Positions 52,513-62,690 of a stretch of 64,000 nt of DNA are shown here, piece by piece. Positions within the stretch are counted from its first letter, which is position 1; each line of letters begins with the position of its first letter. Origin of the DNA: Ditylenchus dipsaci (taxonomy: Eukaryota; Nematoda; Chromadorea; Rhabditida; Anguinidae); the NCBI GenBank assembly GCA_004194705.1, contig SADC01001298.1, forward strand, positions 186,001-250,000. The letters run 5' to 3'. A program made the position numbers and the translations under genes. The notes under the pieces are model-generated. The model worked only from the letters and a program-made list of their open reading frames with translations. It did no database searches and had not been told where the DNA came from.

Positions 52513-55378
52513 GTGAGCAAGGAAAATGGTACAAACTTAGTTTTCATTCCTTCTGAAGCCAGGCGAATTGACGACGTCAACCTTTGCCAACTTATCATTT
52601 ACGTAATGTGGTGTAATATACCCCGAAGTATACAGCTAGACAAAACACTTAAAATGGGCGTTGACTTAGGCGAAAATGTCTTACCAATTTCGGACAATAG
52701 AAATGCTATTCAAGTAAGTCTTGTGTAAAAGCTCTTTTATGATTTTTTCAATTTTTGTAGTATTTGTAATTATATTTATAAACAAATAATTAACTTTTAA
52801 GATTAATTTGAGAAAGCTGACAATACCCAAGGCAAATTGTCCTTTGTATGAGCAGAATATTTGCCTTTGAAAAATGGCAATTGCTTATAACTGCTTTGGA
52901 AGTGTATCGTTACCTTCAGGTTGATTTGGTGGTGACTCATATTAACAGTGTGCTAGAGCCAATTTTCAAACTAATGAAAGAGTATGAGGAAGATGGAATA
53001 CTAGCCATACGGCAGGAATCAGCTTTCCTTACCACAAAAATATGAACTACGATCCAACACTCAACTAGAGTATTCGGGCCAGCTTATTCTAGCGCATGAG
53101 TGTTTCTATGAATTTCGAGAAAGTGCGAAATTTATTGCTCTTATGGATTGGGATGACCTACTTATAACTACAAAATATCAAAAATTAGGAGATGCATTTC
53201 AAGCTGCACTGACAAGTTTCCCTGATGCAGCCTACTTTCGTGTAAATAATTAGAGAGTACATTTATGGAGCAAGGTAACATAATTTTGAAAAATGTACGA
53301 ACAATTTTGATTTAGCATATTCACATAGTTCATAATCCGTGCGAGTTGCTGCCATTAACTCTTTAAAACTCATTTTCTGTAATTTTGGACCAGATCGGAT
53401 TTTTGTGAATTCTTTTTTCACTGCTATCTTGTAGACCATGTTGCTTTAAGTTGATTAATGTGATATCGCTATATTCCAACTTGGAATTTCCAAGTGCCTT
53501 CGCTGGCAAAGAACGCGCCAATTTGAAAAATGCATAATGAAAATTTTTTAAGTATGGACTTTTTTTTATTAATTCTGGGCTGTTCTATGTAACTAACTTT
53601 GCAAAATTCCTTTTTTCTGATTTCTTTTCCTCCTCTTTTTTTCTGAATGCATTTCTATGAGCAAATGGATCACGCTGAGCACGAATCCGTAATCAGATTT
53701 TGCATACAGTCAAACTTCGATATAAATTATACCCTGGGAGCAGGTAAGGTAATTTTGACAGAGTTTATTATTTAAGGAACCGGACAGGTGTACGTTATTT
53801 TGTGCGTATCCGTTATACCGTGTGTACGTTATATCAAAGTTTGACTATATTGTCAAAAAAAATTAAAATTTCTCGATAAATTTTTTAAAAAGTCGAAATT
53901 TCACAGCCACCACTTTACTTTATATGAATATTTTTTTCTAGAGTGAAAGGGCTCTGAATTTCACTGTATTGTTTGTAAATTAAAGTGGAAAAAAATTCTT
54001 ACAAACACTTGAAAGAAAAAACACTGCAATTATAGAAATTTCTAACATGTCACTTTTCAAAAGCCCGCGTTTTCCAATGATACCTTCTTTTCCGAAAATT
54101 TGAGTTTTTGTGTAAAAATAGTAAGAGAATTTGATAGAGTATTGCGAAAAATTGGGTATTTGAATCCCGTTCTTCTAGAGCCTGTTTTATGGCTACTTTG
54201 AGCTTTTGGAAAACCACTTTTTTAAACTTAAATGGCAAAATTCTCAAAGTTTTGAATGTTTTCTGCCAAACAATTAAAGCACAAGAGTAAGCTCCCTCTC
54301 ACGCTTCTTACGAGCTATCACACTCTATAACTGCCAAAGTGAATGACTTAAAACAATCCAAAATTTAAAAAAAGTCAATATTTGGAAATTTTCATGACGG
54401 ATTTCTTTAATTTCCCACAACAGTACACTTATTATATAGCAATCACGCAATAACCTACCTGAAAGAACTTGTTCTACAAGATAGGAGTGAAAAAAAACTC
54501 GTTAAAACGAGGTAACAAAGCGTGATCTAAAATTACAGAAAACCGGTTTTTATTTTTTGAAACTACTGTTTTTAAAAATCTTAGTACTAGCTAAAAAAAT
54601 ACTGGGTGAATCTGTTTTACGTATTCTAAAAAAAAATTGCTATTTTGTAAGAACAGTTTTGAACTATTGCTGAGTTTTAATTTTTGTCGGTAGTGTGTGT
54701 CATCATAGTTTTTTAGAGACATCACCAAAGAAATTTTCTATACTAAAGCTTGTCAGTAAAGGAATTTTCACAAAATATGTGTACAACAGTGAAAAAATGG
54801 TCGTTCGTCCATCGCAACTTTACGCTTTTTGGATTCATCATTCAAAGTACAGAACTGTGAGCAATGCTACTGAAGTGCAGCTTACTTCAAATTATTCGAT
54901 AATTTTACATCTGGCAAGAAAAGTAATTTTTTAAATCATTAGAAAAAGCTTCAAATACCTTAAAAATTTAATAACGTGTAAAATTAAATTTTAAAGAAGC
55001 CTATTTCACTGGAATTTGAAATGAAACGCGGTTTTTAAAATGCAGTTTTTTGAAGAAAAACATTTTTCTTTAAACAAATGAGCTGAAAAAGTTTCAGACC
55101 CTGTTTACTAGGGTAGGATTCGGTCAGTTAACCGACCGGAATTTTTGAGGGTGTGACAAGGGGTACGAAAACCAAATGATGTCATGCCTAACCCAATATA
55201 TAAAAAGTTTATAGCGATTAAATGTATAATACCAACTTAATTACTCTTAGCCTATAAAAGCTTTTTACAGATAAACAACGACGCTAATCTTTATGATCTT
55301 CGATGTCTTCCGGAAAACATTACTGAAAGTCTGGAAAAGAGTTTTCAGAGTTTTTCGAAAAGGCCGAAAATGAAAGAG
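52513..55378 (+). CDS. glycosyltransferase family 92 (DUF23) gene, frame breaks
   Basis: GT92 enzymes are Golgi glycosyltransferases; the characterised nematode member is a galactosyltransferase of N-glycan core fucose. Exon 52513-52712 (TNLVFIPSEARRIDDVNLCQ) joins in phase 0 to an exon from about 52801 reading TIPKANCPLYEQN, then FAFEKWQLLITALEVYRYLQ. In a third frame from about 53032 comes EYSGQLILAHECFYEFRESA and the DWDD site (KFIALMDWDDLLITTKY), to about 53269. Exon 54705-54919 has MVVRPSQLYAFWIHHSKYR, where the proline-histidine region matches the family C-terminal block. Exon 55269-55378 (NDANLYDLRCLPENITESLE) follows in good splice context. Breaks: one base near 52860 and one near 53030. 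The first exon is uncertain (perhaps 50903-51112) and so is the last (perhaps 56601-56779). A pogo-type MITE sits in the intron 53270-54704. Confidence 0.77.
53705..53849. mobile_element. Tc1/pogo-type MITE in GT92 intron
   Basis: TA-flanked, about 145 bp. CAGTCAAACTTCGATATAAA on the left and the inverted TATAGTCAAACTTTGATATA on the right. The arms continue to pair for about 50 bp. Confidence 0.7.
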
Positions 55379-55438
55379 GTTTTCATTTCAAATAATGTAT
55401 TTGAGAAATTATAAAAAAACAATTCAAATATAATAACA

Positions 55439-55526
55439 CACCGTATTTATTCTATAAGCGCCCATGGGCGCTTATTCGAGATGGGCGGATAAAAGAGATT
55501 GGGCGGTAATTAGAATAAATACGGTA
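55439..55526. mobile_element. shortest pogo-like MITE (copy P14)
   Basis: 88 bp. Left end CCGTATTTATTCTATAAGCG, right end inverted CCGTATTTATTCTAATTACC. It contains a perfect small palindrome GCGCCCATGGGCGC. It lies just after the GT92 exon ending at 55378. Confidence 0.7.
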
Positions 55527-55806
55527 AGCGCAAAAATTAACTAAAGCAATTTTTTTATTGTATCATAGTCCATCCAAATTTATTGCAAGGATTCTTAGAC
55601 GGCTACCGAATTCGGTTCAAAAAATTCACTAAAAAGTATATTTAAAGGTTTTTGAGAATAACTTTTAGTTAATTGAGATAATAATTTCTTTCTAAAAAAT
55701 TTTGGGCAATCGATTGGTTAATTACTTGAATGAAATCTTATTTTCTGATAAAATTCAAGGTAAAAATCTTGTTTGAAAGAGCGACTGAAACTATTTCTTT
55801 CTTTAA

Positions 55807-56303
55807 AGGGAGGGTACATCTCTTGTCCGTATCTGGTCCCACATGGAAATCACTTTTAATTCAAATTCAACCACATTTGAAGGTTGCTGGTTCAAATCCT
55901 CTGGCCGCACGCTTTATTTTTTTCAACACTTTATTTCGAGTTTTGGTATCGAAATTATCCTAAGGCTCTTGGGAGCACAACAAAGACCTAAGCGCAGAGA
56001 TGCACGGCTACTTGAGCTAGAGCCCAAACCTAGGTGAGAATTATTTATTTTAAAGGTGATATGCATTAAATAGTAAAATCAAGGCTGTTAAATGATAAAA
56101 AAAATCAATCCTATAAATGACTCCATTGAATAAGTTCATAATTTTGAGCCTAGAACACACGGGGTTCAACTAAATCATCAAAAAAATATGAAAAAATAGA
56201 GTGTGTGCCAGATCAATTCAAAGAGCAACCTACAAATGTGTTTGAATTTGAATTAATACGATTTCCGTGCGGGACCATATACGGACAATAGATGTTCCCT
56301 CCC
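55807..56303. mobile_element. long-arm foldback with TTAA flanks
   Basis: Arms of about 115 bp: AGGGAGGGTACATCTCTTGT on the left; inverted right GGGAGGGAACATCTATTGTC. TTAA occurs at 55803-55806 and 56304-56307, which would fit a piggyBac-type target, although the ends are offset by one base. The left arm carries a B-box-like GCTGGTTCAAATCC that is less well kept on the right. Confidence 0.6.
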
Positions 56304-56600
56304 TTAAGTCTAGATAGTTGACAATCTGAGAATAAAGTGGAATTGAGAAATTACGCAGGCGAAATCTTTTAACCTGGATAAATACCGGACATTTCCCCGG
56401 ATAATTAGCCGGCAGCTTTTTCTATACTTTTTGAAAAAAAGAAAAGTATATGCTGACTTAAAATAAATAATCTTCTTTACGCCAAAACTTTTCAGTTACA
56501 ATCTGTTGTTTCAGGTAATGAAATCACTTCCAAACCAAAAATCTATTTGATTCAATCAGCAAGTGCTCAAAATATATAAACACTTTTCCGCATGTAGCTC

Positions 56601-56779
56601 GTGCAAGTTCTCCCTGTCTTTCATATGAACTTTGCACGTATCCCAAATACAAAGTAGATTGTATTGTTGAAGACAACGATTATGTTATGAAAACACTAAC
56701 AACAAAAATATTTATTTTATATATAAAGGGTCAGATCTGGTTTTAAAAAGAAAAGTGATGGTTGTTTTGAAAATTGAAT
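56601..56779 (+). CDS. candidate last exon of the GT92 gene
   Basis: After CGCATGTAG a frame runs ARASSPCLSYELCTYPKYKV then DCIVEDNDYVMKTL, with cysteine spacing and charge typical of a lumenal domain, and closes at 56779. The real exon may end sooner. Assignment to GT92 rests on position and character only; it could belong to a separate gene. Confidence 0.35.
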
Positions 56780-56799
56780 AAAATATATTTTTTAAAAAT

Positions 56800-58680
56800 T
56801 ATTTTTCTCACAAAACTTTGTAAAAAAATTTGGTGAGCATCTCTTCTAAACAGCGTTAACATTTTAATCTCTGAAAGTAACATCCATTAATTAAATTCAA
56901 CGCGTTCTGCTATTTTCTGGATTGTTAAAAAAAAATTATTTTTTATTCTAGCCTTGCCCTTGAATGTAATGCAGTCGACCGCGGATCTAACGCTAAGCAA
57001 AAAAACGATTACAAAAATGTTTTTATGGGGTGTTTCTACGTTTGTGGCCAAAAAAATGTTCTCCAATAATCGATTTTTTGCTTTGGAGATCAAGGTAAGG
57101 GTACCTGGATACCTTTTTTTGTTCACATAAGGCTATTTTTGTCGTTTTAGTCGCTAGAGCCAGGCAAAAATAGTCTCAATATGCATCTTTGATCGAAAAA
57201 TTGCTCGAATTCAAGTCTGTGTGTCACCTTCAACCATCAAGCCGAAAAACGTTATACTATTGGATAGGTCTTCGGTTACCCTTTTTTTGAATTCGACATC
57301 TGTTTTTCTCTGGGCTATTTTTGAAAGGGTAAAAATATATTTAAAAGTTGAGCAGAAAAAATATGCCCTTAGTGATGTCACAGCAAAAAATATTGATGTT
57401 TATCCTGTGCAAAATACTATGCTCTTTCTAAATATATATTTAAAAAAAGTCATGTCTAAAGTACCGTATTACCTCTAATAGAGTCTTTATGTCTTGAGTG
57501 CACTCCGGAGGATGGCTCCAATAGGGGGTGTGTGGGTAACGCTAACATGGCACGCGGCCAAAAAATGGGTTATAAGTGGAAAAATTATTTTTGTTGCTAA
57601 TTTTACCGTGTTTCCAAGGTTATCAGCTTTCATTAAAAAAGAAAGAGCGTCGTAAAATACGCGTTTTAAGAGTAGCATATATCGACTTTTATGAAGGCCA
57701 TGTTTCATTCAAAAAAATTTCATTTTAAACTTCGAAATTTCGCGGAAAAATGGCATTTATTTAACACAAAAGCTATTTGCTATTCCGGTTCGACTCTGGT
57801 TGCTGTCAAATTTTGGTTATTGTGTCTTTTCAACAGGTACCACCTTTCCACTCTTTGTCTTGAAATGCCTCTATCCCAATTTTTCGTGTTGAGCCCTAAG
57901 CTCATGGTAACTCAATTTACTGGTGAACTGAGAATTCTGACACTGGATTCGTGCTTAGCATGGTCAGTAAGCATGTGAAAGTGCTTAATTTCAAACTCCG
58001 CTCGAGACAACAAACATTCAAACATTAAATTTGTGAATGAATCAAATGTCTGTTGTCTCGAACGGAATTTTAAATTTTAAAGGCGAGTTATTATTGGTTC
58101 AGGCCTCAGATAGGAATAAAGGAAAAACGTCGATTTCCCGTCATGTCGAGGTACTTGGTCATTTGGTCAAAACAGACCATCCAATATCCGGAATCGACCC
58201 AATGCACCCAATACCCATCACCAGTATTCGTATTGTATCCATCTCTACTTCCAAGTGCAATTCCTGATAATGTACGTTACTGTAACACTTTTATTCAAAA
58301 TAAATTGCTTATAACCAGGAGGGCTGGCGTATTTAGGAATTTTTCGTTATACGTTGTTAAAAAAAAATCACATAAACATCAAGAAAAGATTTCTTTAATA
58401 AAAAAATAAAAAACTAGTAACTACACTGTCTTATTTATAAAGTAAATAAAATATCAACAAATAATGGACTGATTAACAATTATTCGGTCTTTCTGGGCTA
58501 TTTGTTTTAGACGCTTAGAAATTGAAAATACACGGAAAAACTGTTTCACAATTACACGGCCTTTCCGAGCAGTGGGGCAATGGGCAGTAGGTGACTTCTG
58601 AAAATTCAAATAAATTTAAAAAACTTTTTAAATTTGACTAGAAAAGTGGTTCTAGACTTCATATGGCTTCTGGTTTTCAA
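56800..58680. other. no supported gene; pogo-like end and repeat fragments
   Basis: A single pogo-like left end, TACCGTATTACCTCTAATAG, starts at 57462 without a partner in reach. CTCGAGACAACAAACATTCA at 58003 and its inverted partner at 58040-58062 form a small palindrome related to 28667-28690. A B-box-like CCGGTTCGACTCT occurs near 57785. Several open frames of 60-95 codons lack support. Confidence 0.4.
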
Positions 58681-58684
58681 AAAT

Positions 58685-58930
58685 CTAACTGTTAGAAAAT
58701 TCGGCGCTAGTAGCGAATAACCCCCCCCCCCAAGCATCGACCTTTAAAATGCTGTAACTACCCTTGCAAACAACAAGTTTAGGCTTAGCCCTTAGGCTTG
58801 CGGGTAGGAGAGGACGGAAGTTGTGACAAATGAAGAGTTTGCGCACATTTTCCGGGTCTGGGACATAAATTTGGTACTTTTTACTAAGTAAAAAAGGTGG
58901 GGGGGGGGGGGTGGTTCGCTACTAGGGTCG
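58685..58930. repeat. MITE-like repeat with C11 and G14 arms
   Basis: CGGCGCTAGTAGCGAATAAC followed by a poly-C run on the left; a poly-G run, then TGGTTCGCTACTAGGGTCG on the right. It includes TTTAGGCTTAGCCCTTAGGC, as in the GCTACTGTAATATA family, so it may be a divergent relative. Confidence 0.6.
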
Positions 58931-59194
58931 AAATTCTTCTATTTCATATGAAAGAAGAGATTTTCAGCTTTTGTTTGCTACATGAAACGTCTCGAAATGC
59001 GACTTTTCGCACTTTTGTGCGAGAAGAAAATTCTTTTTTTCATGTTTGGTTGTATTTGACGTAAAGTCTGGACTTTCGTCTGACCTGTACCCGAAATTTT
59101 TAGGAAAGTTGAAAATCTGATATTCATGACTAGTCTACTTTTCAATTTCACGTTGAATAGGCTGATAATAAAAAAATGAAAAAAAAAATTGTCG

Positions 59195-59292
59195 GACGGT
59201 GGGGTTGAACTCGCCGAATTTAAAAGAAAAATAGACTTTTTCCAGTGTTAATGGTACAAACACAGCGCTTTAACCACTGCGCCATGAAATCT
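59195..59292 (-). repeat. tRNA-like sequence with stretched anticodon region
   Basis: On the minus strand, CATGGCGCAGTGGTTAAAGC is an excellent A-box/D-arm and GAGTTCAACCCCACC a near-consensus B-box, about 75 nt apart instead of about 35. This is probably a tRNA-derived repeat of the same kind as 36521-36831 rather than a functional tRNA. The long-TIR element 59303-60341 is inserted just beside it. Confidence 0.5.
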
Positions 59293-59302
59293 AAGTAAAC
59301 GT

Positions 59303-60341
59303 GGCGCTACCATGTCAGTGAAATAATCAATTGCGAAATAATAGAATTGCGAAAAGCTGAATTGCGAAAAAAATACAATTGTTCAAAAATCGGAATTCGT
59401 AATAAATTGAATTTATTTTGAAAATATTTCGCAAATATAAGTTTGCGATTGTTCGGTTTGCTAATCATTGGATTTGCTCATTATTTTGATACCTGTTGAC
59501 GGGCACATTCCTTGCGCCTTTTGTGTACGTATAACCGTAGTTAATCTCCTAGTTTTAGTCTGCGAAATGGAAATTATCGAGCCCAAAAGTTGGGGCTCGT
59601 CCGAAAGTACAAAGAGGGAAAGGAGTTCACCGTCTCTTTTTACATGGGTTGGAGATGTGGCTCGGGGCGCAAGACCAATGTTCCTGTGTGGCTATGGAAC
59701 TGCTATGCGCTTACTCTGGAGGGCAAGGCCTGTCACAACTCCCTCAAATACGCGATGGGCACGGAGGGTGGGAAGAAGCTTCGGTTCTGGCGTTTGGCTC
59801 GGGCGCCTGAAGCAAGAGTGTTCGCTTCAGGAGGCTCATCTCGTCACGCTGCAAACAGGGACACCAGCCAGCTTAAGGCGGAGGACAAAAGAATTTGCCT
59901 CCAAGAAAGAACATCGCTTCAAAATATGATGTTAGGAAAATCCTCAATATGTCAATGTCATTCGTTGTTGATGGATATGAATGGTTAAGATAGTGTGTCT
60001 GTTATGGCGGGATATAATAAATGGGTTGTAAGACGAAGAGTGATTAATAGATGCTTGGGTGCAGATAAATCCAAAGTAACAGGAGCTACAAATATGTATA
60101 TATCGGAAAAAATAATAGCTGTAAGTGCGACGGGCTGTCGAATACTTTAAACAAACCATTTAATTAGCAAACAAATCTTTGTCAATCCTTTTTTTTCGAA
60201 AACCCAATTTTTGCGAAATATTTTCAAAATAAATTCATTTTTTACGAATTCCGATTTTTGAACAATTGTATTTTTTCGCAATTCAGCCTTTTCGCAATTC
60301 TATTATTTCGCAATTGATTTTTTCGCTGACATGGTAGCGCC
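59303..60341. mobile_element. long-TIR element with 8-bp duplication and captured GC-rich sequence
   Basis: A 1039-bp element flanked by perfect GTAAACGT at 59295-59302 and 60342-60349. TIRs of about 140 bp begin GGCGCTACCATGTCAG and run through AATTGCGAAATAATAGAATT and ACAATTGTTCAAAAATCGGA almost without change. The centre (about 59580-59930) is GC-rich with open frames on the plus strand. Long TIRs suggest a Mutator-like or unclassified foldback origin; the 8-bp duplication also allows hAT. Confidence 0.88.
59565..59988 (+). CDS. captured coding-like segment in the long-TIR element
   Basis: The frame from 59590 reads GLVRKYKEGKEFTVSFYMGW then RCGSGRKTN, and later NCYALTLEGKACHN. The spacing of F, WRC and a later C loosely recalls a FLYWCH zinc finger, a domain carried by Phantom-type Mutator elements, but the C spacing is too long and no terminal HxH was found. 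A second frame (59468-59929) is open across the same bases. Neither is demonstrated to be expressed. Confidence 0.3.
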
Positions 60342-60384
60342 GTAAACGTAACTTACTGCCCTTTTCGCTGTTTTGAAAGGCCAT

Positions 60385-60634
60385 TACCGTATTTCCTCTA
60401 ATAAGCGCGCCGGCGCGCTTATTATTCAAACCCCAAAAATCGGAAAATTTGGAATTTCGATTTCGAGATTTTTGGGTGCTCAACTAAAATCTAAAAAGTG
60501 GTATCGTTAGAGCTCGTGGGAGTTAAGAAAACTATCAAACAGCTTTGAATAAAAATTCTCTGAGCTGAGATATAGGCCCTCAAAGTAGGGGTGCGCGCTC
60601 ATTAGAGCATGCGCGCTTATTAGGAAATACGGTA
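60385..60634. mobile_element. pogo-like MITE (copy P15)
   Basis: TA-flanked, 250 bp. The left end is CCGTATTTCCTCTAATAAGC with arm GCGCGCCGGCGCGC; right inverted CCGTATTTCCTAATAAGCGC. The body has GTTAGAGCTCGTGGGAGTTA and GAGATATAGGCCCTCAAAG. It ends 14 bp before the stop codon of methyltransferase C. Confidence 0.8.
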
Positions 60635-60648
60635 ATTAATTCACAATT

Positions 60649-61390
60649 TCATTGGTTAATTCTTGTCTTTTGTATGACAATTGTGAAGCATTGCCAATTT
60701 TGTCATCTACGTCTTGAGTTGCAACCACTTTCCAGTTAAAATGTTTGCACAGTTCAACGAGATCTTCGGTCACCCAAACGAATGGTGGGTTTTGATGTCA
60801 GAAGAAGAAGGAGGCTTAGGATTTTCATGACGATAAATTAGTTCAGCAAGTGTTGTGCGTGCTCTTGGTCGATCAAATGTTCTCTCTGGTTGGGGCAATA
60901 ATGTAGACATATCCACCTGGTTGGACCACCCTTAACCCATTCTTTATTGCTTTAATGGGATCGTAGAAATGTTCTATTATATGAGAACTGATCACAAAGC
61001 CTTGTGAGGCATCAGAAAAGGGTAGTTTGTCTCCGGAAGCCACAGTATCTACTTTTGTAAACTTTCCAGCATGCAATATTTGGTATTCTTTGTAGACTTT
61101 GTTGTCGTCAGACAAGTCAACATTAAGTACATTTAGGCCAAACGGGTTAGCTGCAGAGCCACCTATTTCGATGCCTTTGAGATTGTCCAGCAACTGATGT
61201 GCAAGTATGCTTTCATTATAAATTTATATGGACTCCCTTTTTTTTGACGCCAAACGCTTAGTGAAGCCATAATTAGTATGACGGGCAATAGGAATAATAA
61301 CAAATAGAGAGCAGGTGAATAAAGAAAAAAGAATTGCTGGATATTGCGTACATACATCCCAAATTTGAATTTGTATTTTAAGAAGGACAT
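60649..61390 (-). pseudogene. SAM-dependent methyltransferase paralog C, several breaks
   Basis: Single-exon layout. The N-terminus MSFLKYKFKFGMYVRNI is followed by a hydrophobic anchor. After a frame change near 61270 comes NYGFTKRLASKKRESI, an in-frame stop, then IYNESILAHQLLDNLKGIEI, GGSAANPFGLNVLNVD, ASGDKLPFSDASQGFVISSH, IIEHFYDPIKAIKNG and VVQPGGYVYIIAP. Breaks near 60885, 60788 and 60690 separate ERTFDRPRARTTLAELIYRH, VTEDLVELCKHFNWKVV and the end IGN/FTIVIQK; stop at 60649. The order equals B, and motif residues are intact apart from the breaks. Likely a pseudogene; no introns split the domain, in contrast to B. Confidence 0.78.
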
Positions 61391-61829
61391 AGCACTGACA
61401 CCACAAGAAAAATATACTCAAGAAAAATATAAAATATACATAAGATAAATTTAAGTATAAGTAAAAGATAGAAGACAGATAAATATCTTGCGACAAATAC
61501 ACACAAGCACTCAGTAATTTACAGGATAAGCGAAGAAGCCCAAGTTAAAATATTTTGCGACAGTAGTTCTTCCATGAGTCTTTTTTATGGAACAATACAC
61601 TCTCTTTGAATAGATCCTACCTATGTAAACAAGCACTCGAATGAATACGGTTATTAATTAAAAGCTCTAAAGCGTGTTAGAAAACTCTTTGGCAGACTTT
61701 TTGAGCATTTATATAATTAGGAAATTAATTTCACGAAGGTGATCTAAACATATGTTTTGTAGAACTGCATCTCTTTTTTTTAATAAAGATAAACATGGTA
61801 GGTTATTATAAAAAAATTAGAATTTGACT

Positions 61830-62005
61830 TTAAGCACTTGAGAGGTCATTTTTTAACTGGTCAGAAGGTTATTTCATCATCTCGTTGTAGCTGCGCTACA
61901 ACGAGATGATGAATTTTGTAGTGACGCTCAAAATTCAATAAAATATTTGACCAATTAAAGTGATGAAAACGCTGGTAACCTCTTAAAATGACCAGACAAG
62001 TGTTT
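61830..62005. repeat. imperfect palindrome with a perfect 19-bp central hairpin
   Basis: The central arms 61873-61891 (TTCATCATCTCGTTGTAGC) and 61895-61913 are exact complements with a 3-nt loop. The outer region pairs less well (AGAGGTCATTTT with AAAATGACC, GGTTATTTCATC with GATGAAAACGC). Confidence 0.65.
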
Positions 62006-62449
62006 GGACCCAAATGGTGACTTATCCACAGTAATCAAGCTAAAGGCAATATGCCATTTGAAAGAGGAGAATCAGGCTTTCGAATGGTACTAAGTTTTTA
62101 AACATGCTATAATAAAATCTTGAAAAAATAGGGCTTTGAAAATCCATTCCGAACTTTTTGACCACCCGTTAGTTCCATTTTTTACAATGTATTTTCATGT
62201 TCCTCATGCCAATCCTGGTTAATTTATTATTATTATTGTTGTTCTTGCCACTTTCTGGCCCTCTGCTGAAATAAATTTGGTCCAATTTTGAGTGAGCGTT
62301 TATTACAGGTTGTGAGATTAAACAGAGATTTTTCAACCATCCTCGGGGGTAAGCGATTATTACAAAATTTATGAGTTACCAAGTTTTATAAGATAAGCTT
62401 ATATGATAAGCTACCTGAATTTCAAGTCAGCGGTCACTAAAACAATCCC

Positions 62450-62690
62450 ATTACCGTCCATAGGCAGGAGGTTTAGGGAAGAAGATACGGTATGCTAAGG
62501 TTGTACTAATAAATTGTTTAATAAAGTTGTTTAAATTTTTTTCAGAGCCTTCGGCGCGATGATGTTGAACAACATAGCGATCCTCTCTAATATACCAACT
62601 CTTTCTAATAAACCGACCCCCCAGAGGTAGGTTAAAAACCAACCGGTATAAATAAACGACCGGTCGATATATTAGAGAATACGGTAGGGA
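62450..62690. mobile_element. rearranged pogo-like MITE
   Basis: The right end GATATATTAGAGAATACGGTA is clear at 62667-62688. The left side has GATACGGTA at 62485 in the wrong orientation and CCATTACCGTCCATAGG at 62449. Arms AACCGACCCCCC and GGTCGGTTTATT-like words pair imperfectly. Confidence 0.5.
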
